NCBI GenBank assembly: GCA_016714815.1
Contig: JADKBZ010000023.1
Location: forward strand, 34,730 to 98,729
DNA: 64,000 nt
Reading direction: 5' to 3'
Source: Holophagales bacterium
GTDB lineage: Bacteria; Acidobacteriota; Thermoanaerobaculia; UBA5066
The notes beneath the pieces were generated by a model. It was not told the DNA's origin. It searched no databases and worked only from the letters and a program-made list of their open reading frames with translations. Position numbers and translations under genes: made by a program. Every line of letters starts with the position of its first letter. The stretch's first letter is position 1. Below, in pieces: positions 52,823-61,747 of the stretch.

Positions 52823-53761
52823 TCAGACGCCGCCCGGCGGCTTCGCCTGGGAGGACGACGGCTGGGGCACGTAGCTCCCGCCCGGTTGCGCGGGCGCGCC
52901 CACCGGCGCGTTCGCCCGCGGCGCCGGCATGTCGGGCGACCGGAGGACGGGAGCCGGGGTGGCGGTCGGGGCCGGCGTCGGGACAGGAGTCGGATCGGCG
53001 GCGGGGGTCGCGTCCTTCGATGCGGCGGGCTTGCCGCCGGCGGCCCCGCGATCGACGTTCTCCCCGCTCGTGTCCTTCGTGTCCCTGGCATCTTTCCCGG
53101 CCCGCCAGCGCGGCAGGACCCGGACGTTCTGGGCGGTGGCCTCGGTGTCCATCTGCGCGGAGAACGTGGCCTTCTCGCCGGGAGCCAGCGCGTCCGCCGA
53201 GAGCTGCCCGAAGGAGCTCGCCACGGTCTTCCCGTTCTCTCCCACGAGCTCGATCGTCACGCCGACGCCCTCGACGGGGCTTCCGCCGACGTTCTGGACC
53301 GATCCCGTCACGGCCGTTCCGGTTCCGGACTTCTTCGCCGCCACGTTGCTGACGACGATGTTCCCGTCACCGGCCACCTTCTTCTCGTCAGGCGAGTCGA
53401 GGACGCCCGCGGCGACGTCCTGATCCGTCAGAACGACCGCGGCCTTCTTCCCCTCGCGCGTCGCGCGGGCGGCGTCGACGAGAGTCGGGGGCCGCGCGAC
53501 GAGGGGAGCGGCCGTCGGCAGCATCGCCGCTTCCGCCGCCCTGGCGGCGGCGTCCGCCGTCTTCCGGGTGTCGATCTCCGAAGCGGGGATCGAGACGAGG
53601 CTGCCGTCGGTGAGCGTGAGGACCGCCTGCCGCCCGCGGATCTGGGGCGGTTTCTTCGTTTCGAGGGTCCGGCCGTCCCTGAGGACGACCTTGTCGGCCG
53701 CGAGCGGCCCAGCTGTAAGGCTGACGAGCCCGAGCACGAGCAGCGAAAAGGCGCGGCGCAT
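52823..53761 (-). CDS. Secreted FxLYD-like protein
   Basis: 312 aa. Signal peptide (MRRAFSLLVLGLVSLTAGPLAA), then a short beta segment (ADKVVLRDGRTLETKKPPQIRGRQAVLTLTDGSLVSIPASEIDT). A FxLYD-like domain follows (about residues 145-235: TGSVQNVGGSPVEGVGVTIEL and LAPGEKATFSAQM). The C-terminal about 80 residues are Pro/Ala/Thr-rich low complexity. GGAGG lies about 8 nt before the ATG, and TATGCT (53782-53787) may be its -10. Function unknown. Confidence 0.78.
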   Translation of the reverse strand: MRRAFSLLVLGLVSLTAGPLAADKVVLRDGRTLETKKPPQIRGRQAVLTLTDGSLVSIPASEIDTRKTADAAARAAEAAMLPTAAPLVARPPTLVDAARATREGKKAAVVLTDQDVAAGVLDSPDEKKVAGDGNIVVSNVAAKKSGTGTAVTGSVQNVGGSPVEGVGVTIELVGENGKTVASSFGQLSADALAPGEKATFSAQMDTEATAQNVRVLPRWRAGKDARDTKDTSGENVDRGAAGGKPAASKDATPAADPTPVPTPAPTATPAPVLRSPDMPAPRANAPVGAPAQPGGSYVPQPSSSQAKPPGGV

Positions 53762-53791
53762 GGAGTACCTCCGGTCGGGAAAGCATAGCAC

Positions 53792-53812
53792 CCGGCGCGG
53801 CGGCCGCGCCGG
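53792..53812 (-). terminator. Strong hairpin directly after the GT2 stop codon
   Basis: CCGGCGCGG / CCGCGCCGG perfect 9-bp stem, 3-nt loop, abutting the stop codon at 53813-53815. The downstream minus-strand sequence has no good T-run, so termination may be partial. Confidence 0.45.
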
Positions 53813-54769
53813 TCAGCGGGACGTCCCGGTGGCGTCCGGCTCCGCCTCGGTCTCTTCCGAGACGAGATAGAGGGGGCGGCCCTTCACCTCGTCGTAGATC
53901 CTCCCGAGGTATTCCCCGAGAACCCCGATGAGCATCAGCTGGACCCCTCCGAGGAGGAGGATCCAGCCCATCAGCGTCGTCCAGCCCCGCTCGTTGATGC
54001 CGAGGACCTTCAGGATGACCACGACGGCGATGTAGAGGAACGCGAAGGACGAGACGGCGAAACCGAGCCAGGTGCCGAGCTGGAGCGGGACGTGACTGAA
54101 CGACGTGAGCGCGTCGAGGGCGAACCGCACCATCTTGCGGAGCGGGTACTTCGTCTCGCCGTGGAGGCGCGCGGGACGGACGTAGGAGACCGACCCCTGG
54201 CGGAAGCCGACCCAGGCGGTCATCCCCCGGATGAAACGGTGCCTCTCGCGCAGGGATCGGAAGGCGGCGACGGCGCGCGGGCCGAGGAGACGGAAGTCGC
54301 CCGTGTCCACCGGGATGTCGACGTTCGTCCAGCGCCGCATGAGGCGGTAGAAGAGGTGCGCCGTCGCCCTCTTGAAGGCGCTCTCCCCTTCCCGGGCCGT
54401 CCGCTGTGCGTAGACGACCTCGAACCCCGCGTCGGACTTGGCGAGCATCTCGGCGAGGAGCTCGGGCGGATCCTGCAGATCGGCGTCCATCACCGCCACG
54501 AGGCGCCCGCGGGCCCGGTCGACGCCCGCGGTGAGCGCCATCTGGTGGCCGAAATTGCGCGAGAGGCGCAGGGCGCGCAGGCGCGGATCCTCCGCGGCGA
54601 ACGCGGCCATCGCCTCGAACGAGCCGTCGCGGCTGCCGTCGTCGACGAAGAGGATCTCGAAGCTCCGCCCCGTCGCCTCGAGGACCGCGACGAGCCGGCG
54701 GCGCAGCTCCGGGAGGTTCGGGAGCTCGTTGAAGCAGGGAAGGACGACGGAGATCTCCGGCTGGTTCAT
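53813..54769 (-). CDS. Polyprenyl-phosphate sugar synthase-like glycosyltransferase family 2
   Basis: 318 aa. A GT2 catalytic domain (SVVLPCFNELPNL, LFVDDGSRDGS, AVMDADLQDPPE, RHRFIRGMTAWVGF) is followed by two membrane segments (about residues 235-300), as in GtrB, DPM1-like and ArnC enzymes. These load a sugar from a nucleotide onto polyprenyl phosphate. It overlaps the TIGR03663 gene by ATGA and probably makes the lipid-linked sugar donor used by the two membrane proteins encoded upstream. Confidence 0.92.
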   Translation of the reverse strand: MNQPEISVVLPCFNELPNLPELRRRLVAVLEATGRSFEILFVDDGSRDGSFEAMAAFAAEDPRLRALRLSRNFGHQMALTAGVDRARGRLVAVMDADLQDPPELLAEMLAKSDAGFEVVYAQRTAREGESAFKRATAHLFYRLMRRWTNVDIPVDTGDFRLLGPRAVAAFRSLRERHRFIRGMTAWVGFRQGSVSYVRPARLHGETKYPLRKMVRFALDALTSFSHVPLQLGTWLGFAVSSFAFLYIAVVVILKVLGINERGWTTLMGWILLLGGVQLMLIGVLGEYLGRIYDEVKGRPLYLVSEETEAEPDATGTSR

Positions 54770-56361
54770 GGCGACGGGCTCCTCGTGACGTCGGGCCGCG
54801 TCAGCACGACGACGTTCTGCGAGCCGACCGGGGTCCTGTCCGAGCCGTCGCCATTCCACGGACGGCGCGTGAAGAGGTAGGTCAGCAGCTCCCTCGGGGT
54901 CGGGTGGAGCGGAGAACGGGAGACTTCCGGAATCCACCAGGCGCGGAGCGGAATCTGCCGGGCGACGTAGTCGCCGCCCAGGACCTTCTGCGCCTCCTCG
55001 AGCTGGGTGTCGTCGACGATGACGTACGGCGGCCGGCTGCCCGCGTTCGGCATCGCCCAGTAGACCGGCAGCCTCCGGAAGTACCAGGAGAGCGGCCAGA
55101 CGGCCTCTCCCGTCACGGCCGCGGCGGGGTCCGCCCCCGTCGCGCCGAACTTCACGACGTCGGCGACGAACGGCATCAGCTCGGGGCTCGTCTGGGTGAA
55201 GACGACCGACTCGGCCCTCGGAAGGAACGGCGAAAGCAGCGGGTTCCAGAAAGAGAGGGAAAGCGTCGCCGCGACCGTCGCCAGCCCGGCCGGAACGGCG
55301 ATCGCGGCCGTCCGCGCGCGCGACGTGCAGAGGGCCGCCCAGGCGGCCCCGGCGAGCGGGACGAACGGCAGGAGCTGGTGGACGATGAGCCACGGGGTCT
55401 TCTCGCCGAGGTACGCGTACATGGCGACCGAGGTGAGGGCGAGCGTCGCGAGGAACCGCTCGGCGGCGGAGAAACGCCGCCACCTCAGGACGATCCACGC
55501 GAGCGCGGGGAGGACGAGCGCGAACTCGTACTGGAGGATTCGCGGCAGGTAGTAGGTCTTCGGCCCGCCCACCCTCTCGACCTTGTGCTGGCCCCACCAG
55601 TACGAGATGGCGATGAAGGCCGGGTTCCCCGATTCGGTGTGAACGAGGAAGAACGTGTAGGCCACCTCGGAGAGAGTGAAGAAGAGGAAGATCGCACCGA
55701 GGATCGCCGCGCCGTGACGTTCCAGGACGTCGAGGAGCGCGCGGATCTTCGAGAAGGCCGGGAAGCCGCTCCCCGGCTCCCAGACCGCCGCCAGGACCGA
55801 CGGCGCCATCAGCGCCGCGAGGACGTAGAAGTTCTCCTTCGACGCGAACGCCACGGCTCCCCAGACCGCGGCGATCCCGAGGTCCCAGACCCGCCGGGTC
55901 GTCCACCAGCGATCGAGCCACAGGAAGAGCCCGAACGTGCCGAGGAGGCTCCAGACGTCCTCCCGGCAGAACCGCGTGAAGTAGAGGAAGTTCGGCGAGA
56001 TCGCCAGGAGGACGCCCGACGCGAAAGCGGCCCCGCGCCCGAAACGCGCGCGCAGGAGGATCGCCATCGCCACGAGACCGACTCCCCCGAGCGCCGCCGG
56101 AAGGCGCGCGGTGAAGTCCGAGTCTCCGAGAATCCGGAAGGTCGACGCGACCATGAAGTACTGCACCGGCCCGTGGTAGATCGGGTCGTAGACGTACTGG
56201 CCGTTCTGCGCCAGGTCGAAGGAGAAGTGGCCGTGGATCGACTCGTCGTGGTGATACGCCCTCGAGCCGAGGCTCCAGAGGCGCAGGACCAGCGCCAGGA
56301 GGAGAAGCCCTCCCCAGGCCCACCTTTCGAGGCGGTCCCAGGCCGGAGAGTCGCCGCTCAC
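54766..56361 (-). CDS. TIGR03663-family membrane glycosyltransferase (GT39-like)
   Basis: 531 aa from a GTG overlapping the stop of the preceding gene. About 11 membrane segments. The N-terminus has LGSRAYHHDESIHGHFSFDLAQNGQYVYDPIYHGPVQYF, the DE-containing first loop of dolichyl-phosphate-mannose protein mannosyltransferase relatives, and FASKENFYVLAALM. TIGR03663 proteins are sporadic and known to co-occur with TIGR03662, which is the gene directly upstream here. Confidence 0.85.
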   Translation of the reverse strand: MSGDSPAWDRLERWAWGGLLLLALVLRLWSLGSRAYHHDESIHGHFSFDLAQNGQYVYDPIYHGPVQYFMVASTFRILGDSDFTARLPAALGGVGLVAMAILLRARFGRGAAFASGVLLAISPNFLYFTRFCREDVWSLLGTFGLFLWLDRWWTTRRVWDLGIAAVWGAVAFASKENFYVLAALMAPSVLAAVWEPGSGFPAFSKIRALLDVLERHGAAILGAIFLFFTLSEVAYTFFLVHTESGNPAFIAISYWWGQHKVERVGGPKTYYLPRILQYEFALVLPALAWIVLRWRRFSAAERFLATLALTSVAMYAYLGEKTPWLIVHQLLPFVPLAGAAWAALCTSRARTAAIAVPAGLATVAATLSLSFWNPLLSPFLPRAESVVFTQTSPELMPFVADVVKFGATGADPAAAVTGEAVWPLSWYFRRLPVYWAMPNAGSRPPYVIVDDTQLEEAQKVLGGDYVARQIPLRAWWIPEVSRSPLHPTPRELLTYLFTRRPWNGDGSDRTPVGSQNVVVLTRPDVTRSPSP

Positions 56362-58433
56362 CGCGCCACCTCCCACAGCTCCGTCCCCCCAGCCGAGAAG
56401 ACTCGCCGGGCTGCGCCCCGTTCCTGGAACGGGTCGGGCCCGTATTCCTTCCTCTCCAGCGGGCCGACGACGACGTAGCGGGCCCCGCGCCGGAGGAGGG
56501 CCTCGCGAACGATCGAGGGGTCGCCGGAACGGTAGATGGTCTCGACGTCCTTCTTCCTCGAGTCGATGGCGTCCGTCGCCGCGCCGCCGCGCCAGAGCCC
56601 CTGGTGGTTCGTCCAGCCGAGGACGATCGGCCGGCCGGTGGCGGCCCCGATCCGTCCGTGGTCGCTGTAGGCGGCGCCGACGGCTTCCACGATCCGCGCA
56701 TCGGGATCCGCGTGCTCCCGGATCCACTCCACGGCCTTGCGGTCCCCCGGTGCCTCGCGGGTCATCCAGGTCAGGCCGTCGACCTCCCGCTGCGACGGGG
56801 TCCACCGCTGGCGGACGAGGTTGGCCGGATGCGCGAGAAGCCCCGCGACCGCCACGACGAGCACTCCGCGGACGACCCACCGCGCCCGCCTCGTGGAGAG
56901 GGCGAGCGGGAGGAGGAGCGCCGCGGCCGGCGCGAGCAGGGCCGCTGCGGCCGCGTAGGACTTGAAGACGGTGTTCATCCGGTGGAGCTGCTCGCCGTAG
57001 GGGTCCCGGACGACGACGAGCTCCGGCAGGATGAGAAGCGCGACGCCCGCCCCCGCGAGGAGGAAGGCGAACCGCAGGGCGCCCTTCAGGCGGGGAAGGA
57101 GCCGCAGGACGGCGAGGAGAAAGGCCGCGCCCAGCCCGAGGACGGGCCGCTTCGTGACGATGGAGAGAAAGATCCCGAGCGCCGGGAAGACGTTCGCGAG
57201 GAGGAACGATTCTTCGGCGTCGTCCCGGGAGCGAAGGAGGGCGATCCCGACGGCGAGGGCCGGAACGAGGAGGAGCGCGCCGAGGTGCAGGAACGCCTCC
57301 GGGCTCGTCGTCAGGCCGGTCACTCCGCGCAGGCCCTGGAACTCGGGCCGGGGCGCCAGGAGCGCCGGGAGCAGGAAGGGAAAGGCGACCGCGAGGGTTG
57401 CGATGCTGCGCAGGACGGCCGGCTTCAGCTCCCTCGTCGCGAGGGTGCCGGCGCCGAGCAGGAGGAGCGCGCCCGGGAGATCCCACGGGTTGGCCGAGAA
57501 GACCGCCGCCAGCAGCGCGGCGTCGAGCAGGAGGCCGGGCCCGGTGGCGAAACGCCCCGCGACCGCCGCGAAGGCGAGGAGGAGGGGCAGCGCCACCGCG
57601 TGCGGGTGGAGGTCCCCGAGCCAGAGCGTGAAGAGGGGCCACTCGGTGATCGCGTCCGCGACGCGGCGCGACGACGTCCAGAGGTCGACGGACGCGAGCG
57701 GCGTCCCGGCGAGGAGCTGGCGCGCGCCGTCGAACGTCCCGCCGAAAGCGAGGAGGAGCGCCGCGCAGACGGCGGACGCGCGACCTCCCCCGCGGAAGCG
57801 GACGATCCCGAACGCCGCGGCCCCCGCGAGCGCCGCCACGAGCGCGACGATGAGGTTGTAGGCGTAACCGGGCGGGACCGAGGCGAGGCGGAACGGGAGG
57901 GCGAGGACGTACGTGCCGAAGTGGTAGTACGGGAACCGCTCTCCCGCGAACCACGGGTCCTCGAGCGGCAGCCGGGGGGTGACGAGGAGGTTCGAGAGGA
58001 CCGCCAGGTCCATCGGCTTCTCGGTCCCCCGGATATCGGGCCACCCGAGGCGCAGCCAGAGATAGGCCGCGAAGATCCCGAAGAGGACCAGCACGGGGAG
58101 GAGGACGGGGACGAGAGATGTGGAACGGGCCAGGGAGGAGGGGCGTTCCGACCGGAGCCATCCGAGCCCGTGCACGGAGAGCGCGAGCAGCGCCAGGGCG
58201 ACGGCGCCTCCCAATGCGAGGACCACCACGAACGGGATCCGGCCCATCCACGTCAGGAGCCACCCGGGGAACGCGAGGAGGACGAGGCCGACGGGAAGGC
58301 CGAGAGCGACCGCGCCGTCGAGGAGTCCTTCCCCGTCTTCGTCCCCGCGACCGATGCGCAGGAGGACGGCAGTGCCGGTCGCCCAGAGGCCGACGAGCAG
58401 AACGGCCAGAAGAGTCGCGGACGCGGCGCTCAC
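56358..58433 (-). CDS. DUF2298 (TIGR03662, Chlor_Arch_YYY) membrane protein
   Basis: 691 aa from the GTG at 58433; an in-frame GTG at 58454 is also possible. About 14 membrane segments. Conserved features include DIRGTEKPMDLAVL, PYYHFGTYVLALPFRL, LWLGDLHPHAVALPL, FSANPWDLPGALLL and RMNTVFKSYAAAA. The C-terminal soluble tail contains EWIREHADPDARIVEA and VGPLERKEYG. The family is predicted to be a multi-pass lipid-linked glycosyltransferase; the reaction is unknown. TACCGT lies 11 nt before the chosen start. Confidence 0.85.
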   Translation of the reverse strand: MSAASATLLAVLLVGLWATGTAVLLRIGRGDEDGEGLLDGAVALGLPVGLVLLAFPGWLLTWMGRIPFVVVLALGGAVALALLALSVHGLGWLRSERPSSLARSTSLVPVLLPVLVLFGIFAAYLWLRLGWPDIRGTEKPMDLAVLSNLLVTPRLPLEDPWFAGERFPYYHFGTYVLALPFRLASVPPGYAYNLIVALVAALAGAAAFGIVRFRGGGRASAVCAALLLAFGGTFDGARQLLAGTPLASVDLWTSSRRVADAITEWPLFTLWLGDLHPHAVALPLLLAFAAVAGRFATGPGLLLDAALLAAVFSANPWDLPGALLLLGAGTLATRELKPAVLRSIATLAVAFPFLLPALLAPRPEFQGLRGVTGLTTSPEAFLHLGALLLVPALAVGIALLRSRDDAEESFLLANVFPALGIFLSIVTKRPVLGLGAAFLLAVLRLLPRLKGALRFAFLLAGAGVALLILPELVVVRDPYGEQLHRMNTVFKSYAAAAALLAPAAALLLPLALSTRRARWVVRGVLVVAVAGLLAHPANLVRQRWTPSQREVDGLTWMTREAPGDRKAVEWIREHADPDARIVEAVGAAYSDHGRIGAATGRPIVLGWTNHQGLWRGGAATDAIDSRKKDVETIYRSGDPSIVREALLRRGARYVVVGPLERKEYGPDPFQERGAARRVFSAGGTELWEVAR

Positions 58434-58444
58434 GAAACCACGAG

Positions 58445-58450
58445 ACGGTA
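58445..58450 (-). promoter_or_regulatory. Candidate -10 element (TACCGT) for the DUF2298 operon
   Basis: TACCGT on the minus strand ends 11 nt before the GTG at 58433; no Shine-Dalgarno. Confidence 0.3.
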
Positions 58451-58519
58451 GCACAGGAAAACCGGGTTTCGCCCCGTGGCCGCCTTCCGTCCGCCGCGCG
58501 GCGGCATCACAATTCCGGA

Positions 58520-59857
58520 ATGCCCGAAGAACCCGTTCCGGCCCACAAGCCCACCCGCCGGATCGCCGTCGTCGGCGGCGGCCTGGCCGGCCTCGTCGCG
58601 GCCGACCGTCTCCTTTCGGCCGGCCACTCCGTCGTCGTCTTCGAGAAGTACCCGGAGGCGGGCGGCCTCGTCGGCACCTTCTCCGTGGGAGGCGAGCCCC
58701 TCGAGCGCTTCTACCACCACCTCTTCACGAGCGACTCCGACTTCGTCTCCCTCGCCGGAGAGCTCGGGCTCGGCGGCGAGATCGAGTGGCTCCCGTCGAA
58801 GATGGGTTTCTACTCGGGCGGCCGCCTCTACCCGTTCGGCACGCCCGCCTCGCTCCTGGGCTTCTCGCCGCTCGGCGTGAAAGGCCGCCTCGAGCTCGTC
58901 CTCTCCACGCTCCGGCTCCGGCGCCTCACCGACTGGCGCGCCCTCGAGGGGGAGACCGCCTTCGGCTGGCTGCGAAAGAACGGCTACGGCCGCGTCCTCG
59001 ACGTCGTCTGGGGGCCGCTTCTGACCCAGAAGTACGGCCGGCGAGCGGAAGAGGTCGGCCTCGTCTGGCTCTGGGGAAAGATCGCACTCAGGAGCCGCTC
59101 TCGCGACAAGACCGGCCTCGGCGAGAGGCTCGGCTACATGCGCGGCTCCTTCGGCCGCGTCGTCGAGGCGCTCCTCTCCCGCATCCTCTCGCGCGGCGGG
59201 GAGCTGCGTTCCTCGCGTCCCGTGAAGCTCGCCTCCCGAAGCGACGGGCGCTGGCTCGTAGAGTTCCGGGGCGGCTCCGAGGCCTTCGACCTCGTCCTCT
59301 CGACCGTCGCCATTCCCGAGCTGCTCCGGATCGCTCCCGACCTCCCCGACGGCACGCGCGCCCGCTGGAGCGGCGTCTCCTACACCCACGCCCTCTGTCC
59401 GGTCCTCGTCGTCGACCGGCCCCTGACGCCCTACTACTGGACGAACGTCGGCGACGTCACGATGCCCTTCGGCGGGTTCATCGAGCACACGAACTACATC
59501 CCGTCCTCGCGCTACGGCGGCAAGCACGTCGTCTACCTCTCCGACTACGTCCTGCCCGACGACCCCAAGTGGTCGATGCCCGACCGCGACCTCTGGGAGA
59601 TCTATCTCCCGGCGGCGAAACGGCTCGCTCCGGAGCTCGGGCGGGCGGAGATCCTCGAGCGCCACCTCTTCCGCGCCGAGTACGCGCAGCCGATCGTCGG
59701 ACCGCACTACTCGCGGATCCTGCCTCCCGTGAGGACCGGCGTCCCGGGCCTCTACTCCGCCGCGATGGCGCAGGTCTACCCCGAGGACCGGGGGCAGAAC
59801 TACGCCGTGAAGATCGCGCGCGAGGCGGCGGCGGCGATCCTGGAAGACCTCCGCTGA
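58520..59857 (+). CDS. FAD-dependent amine-oxidase-like / protoporphyrinogen-oxidase-like oxidoreductase
   Basis: 445 aa. N-terminal FAD-binding motif RIAVVGGGLAGLVAADRLLSAGHSVVVFEK, then EPLERFYHHLFTSD and a C-terminal FAD segment GLYSAAMAQVYPEDRGQNYAVKIA. It belongs to the NAD(P)/FAD oxidoreductases often found beside polysaccharide genes, related to UDP-galactopyranose mutase and HemY. No heme-pathway neighbours, so a sugar or lipid-carrier role is as likely as porphyrin oxidation. Divergent from the DUF2298 operon. Confidence 0.85.
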   Translation: MPEEPVPAHKPTRRIAVVGGGLAGLVAADRLLSAGHSVVVFEKYPEAGGLVGTFSVGGEPLERFYHHLFTSDSDFVSLAGELGLGGEIEWLPSKMGFYSGGRLYPFGTPASLLGFSPLGVKGRLELVLSTLRLRRLTDWRALEGETAFGWLRKNGYGRVLDVVWGPLLTQKYGRRAEEVGLVWLWGKIALRSRSRDKTGLGERLGYMRGSFGRVVEALLSRILSRGGELRSSRPVKLASRSDGRWLVEFRGGSEAFDLVLSTVAIPELLRIAPDLPDGTRARWSGVSYTHALCPVLVVDRPLTPYYWTNVGDVTMPFGGFIEHTNYIPSSRYGGKHVVYLSDYVLPDDPKWSMPDRDLWEIYLPAAKRLAPELGRAEILERHLFRAEYAQPIVGPHYSRILPPVRTGVPGLYSAAMAQVYPEDRGQNYAVKIAREAAAAILEDLR

Positions 59858-59945
59858 GCAGCCCTCCCGGCCTCCTCCGCCAGGGGCCGGGCCGCCGCGC
59901 CCGTCGACCCCGAGAAAGGAATCGACGGCCCGCCCCGAAACCCGG

Positions 59946-59951
59946 TACGCT
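59946..59951 (+). promoter_or_regulatory. Candidate -10 element (TACGCT) for the transketolase operon
   Basis: TACGCT ends 7 nt before a GTG at 59959 that opens a short reading frame. The 89 bp before it after the FAD-oxidoreductase stop hold a CCGTCGA/TCGACGG hairpin and nothing else clear. Confidence 0.4.
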
Positions 59952-59958
59952 CATCGTC

Positions 59959-60027
59959 GTGCCGTCGCGTCTCGAGCGTCTCTTCCCGGTGCAGGATTGG
60001 AAAGCCCCGAACGGGAGCTTCCCGTGA
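59959..60027 (+). CDS. Possible 22-codon leader gene
   Basis: GTG-initiated frame of 22 codons (begins MPSRLERLF, ends NGSFP), 7 nt after TACGCT. Its TGA overlaps the GTG of the transketolase N-subunit gene (GTGA), the same junction as all later genes in the operon. It has no recognisable domain. It could be a translated leader that couples initiation to the transketolase gene, or chance. Confidence 0.4.
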   Translation: MPSRLERLFPVQDWKAPNGSFP

Positions 60028-60833
60028 GCGCCGTCCACGACGCCCGAAGGATCCGCCGGACCGTGCTCGACGCCTCGTACCGGGCGCACGTGGGCCACAT
60101 CGGATCGTGCCTCTCGGTGTCGGAGATCCTGGCCACCCTGTACAGGGACGTCCTCCAGGGAGCCGCACCGGACGACCCCTCCCGCGACCGGTTCGTGATG
60201 TCCAAGGGGCACGCCGCGCTCGCGCTCTACGCCGCGCTCCGGCTCCGCGGCTGGCTCGCGGACGGGGAGATCGAGACGTTCTGCGGCCCGCGCGGCGGGC
60301 TCGGCGTCCATCCCGAGCCCGGAACCGCCGGCGTCGACTTCGGCACCGGATCCCTCGGCCAGGGCCTCTCCTACGCCACCGGCGCGGCCCTCGCGGCCCG
60401 CCTCCAGGGCTCGGCGCGGCGCGCGTTCGTCCTGGCGTCGGACGCCGAGTGCAACGAGGGCGCGCTCTGGGAAGCCGTGATGTTCGCCGCTCACCACAGG
60501 CTCTCGGCGCTGGTGGCGATCGTCGACGTCAACGGCCAGCAGGCTCTCGGCTACACGAAGGACGTCCTCGACCTCGAGCCGCTCGGCCCCCGTTTCACGG
60601 CCTTCGGGTGGGACGTGGTCGAGGTCGACGGACACGACACGGTCGCGCTGAAGGAGGCTCTTTCGCGGCCCGCGTCGCCCGGCGGCGCCCCCCGCGTGGT
60701 TCTCGCGCGGACGATCTTCGGAAAGGGCGTCTCCTTCATGGAGCGCCGCGTCGCGTGGCACTACCTGCCCATGACGGCCGAACAGTACGCCGCCGCGGTC
60801 GCCGAGGTCGGGGGCGAGGAGCCTTCGCCGTGA
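60024..60833 (+). CDS. Transketolase, N-terminal subunit
   Basis: 269 aa from a GTG. Thiamine-diphosphate-binding half: HVGHIGSCLSVSEILATLY, SKGHAALALYAALRLRG, GSLGQGLSYATGAALAA, and ASDAECNEGALWEAVMFAAHH (Mg/ThDP motif). With the next gene it makes a complete transketolase split in two, as often seen in surface-polysaccharide clusters. GGGAG lies 6 nt upstream. Probably builds a specialised sugar rather than serving the pentose phosphate pathway (inference from the neighbours). Confidence 0.9.
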   Translation: MSAVHDARRIRRTVLDASYRAHVGHIGSCLSVSEILATLYRDVLQGAAPDDPSRDRFVMSKGHAALALYAALRLRGWLADGEIETFCGPRGGLGVHPEPGTAGVDFGTGSLGQGLSYATGAALAARLQGSARRAFVLASDAECNEGALWEAVMFAAHHRLSALVAIVDVNGQQALGYTKDVLDLEPLGPRFTAFGWDVVEVDGHDTVALKEALSRPASPGGAPRVVLARTIFGKGVSFMERRVAWHYLPMTAEQYAAAVAEVGGEEPSP

Positions 60834-61747
60834 GGGCCTCGTTCGTGAAGGCCCTCGTCGACCTCGCGGAGAGGGACGAGCGGGTCCTCCTCCTGACCGG
60901 CGACCTCGGGTTCATGGCGTTCGAGCCGTTCGTGGAGCGTTTCCCGGGACGTTTCTTCAACGCCGGCGTGGCCGAGCAGAACATGGTGGGGATGGCGACG
61001 GGGCTCGCCGAAGCGGGTTTCGTCCCGTTCGTCTACTCGATCGTCCCGTTCGCGGCGCTCCGGCCCCTCGAGTTCCTCCGGAACGGCCCGGTCCTGCATC
61101 GCCTCCCGGTCCGCCTGGTCGGCATGGGAGCCGGCTTCGACTACGGACACAACGGCTACACCCACTTCGGGATCGACGACGTCGCCGCGGTCCGGTCGCT
61201 GCCGGGGCTCCTCGTCCTTTCGCCCGCGGAAGCCCGCCAGGTCCCCTCGGTGCTCTCGACGAGCGCCTCCTGGCCCGGCCCCGTCTACTACCGCCTCGGC
61301 AAGGACGACCGCGCCGAGGTCCCCGGCCTCGACGGCCGGCTGGACCCGGGCGGGGTCGACGTCGTGCGGGAAGGCTCCGGGATTCTCCTGCTCGCGACGG
61401 GAAGCGTCGCGGCGGAGGCCGCGCTCGCCGGCGAGCGCCTCGCCGCGGAGGGGTCGAGCCCGACGGTGGCGGTCGTGACTCGTCTCGCCCCGACGCCGGT
61501 CGACGCGCTGGAGGAGCTCCTCTCGCGTCACGCGTTCGTCGTGACGGTCGAGGCGCACTTCCTGGCGGGGGGTCTCGGCTCCCTCGTGGCCGAGGTTCTC
61601 GCGGAGCGAGGGCTCCCGTGCCGCCTCGTGCGCCGCGGGGTGGACGAGATCCCGGCCAGCGCGGGGATGCCTCATCTCCTCGCCCGCTTCGGGCTCGACC
61701 GGGAGTCTCTCGCGGCCACGTGCCGTGCGCTGCGCGGAGCGCCGTGA
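60830..61747 (+). CDS. Transketolase, C-terminal subunit
   Basis: 305 aa from a GTG overlapping the N-subunit stop (GTGA). Pyrimidine-binding half: LLTGDLGFMAFEPF, FFNAGVAEQNMVGMATGLAEAGFVPFV (catalytic Glu), HNGYTHFGIDDVAAVRSLPGL, then a transketolase C-terminal domain with EGSGILLLATGSVA and VVTVEAHFLAGGLGSLVAE. Confidence 0.92.
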   Translation: MRASFVKALVDLAERDERVLLLTGDLGFMAFEPFVERFPGRFFNAGVAEQNMVGMATGLAEAGFVPFVYSIVPFAALRPLEFLRNGPVLHRLPVRLVGMGAGFDYGHNGYTHFGIDDVAAVRSLPGLLVLSPAEARQVPSVLSTSASWPGPVYYRLGKDDRAEVPGLDGRLDPGGVDVVREGSGILLLATGSVAAEAALAGERLAAEGSSPTVAVVTRLAPTPVDALEELLSRHAFVVTVEAHFLAGGLGSLVAEVLAERGLPCRLVRRGVDEIPASAGMPHLLARFGLDRESLAATCRALRGAP

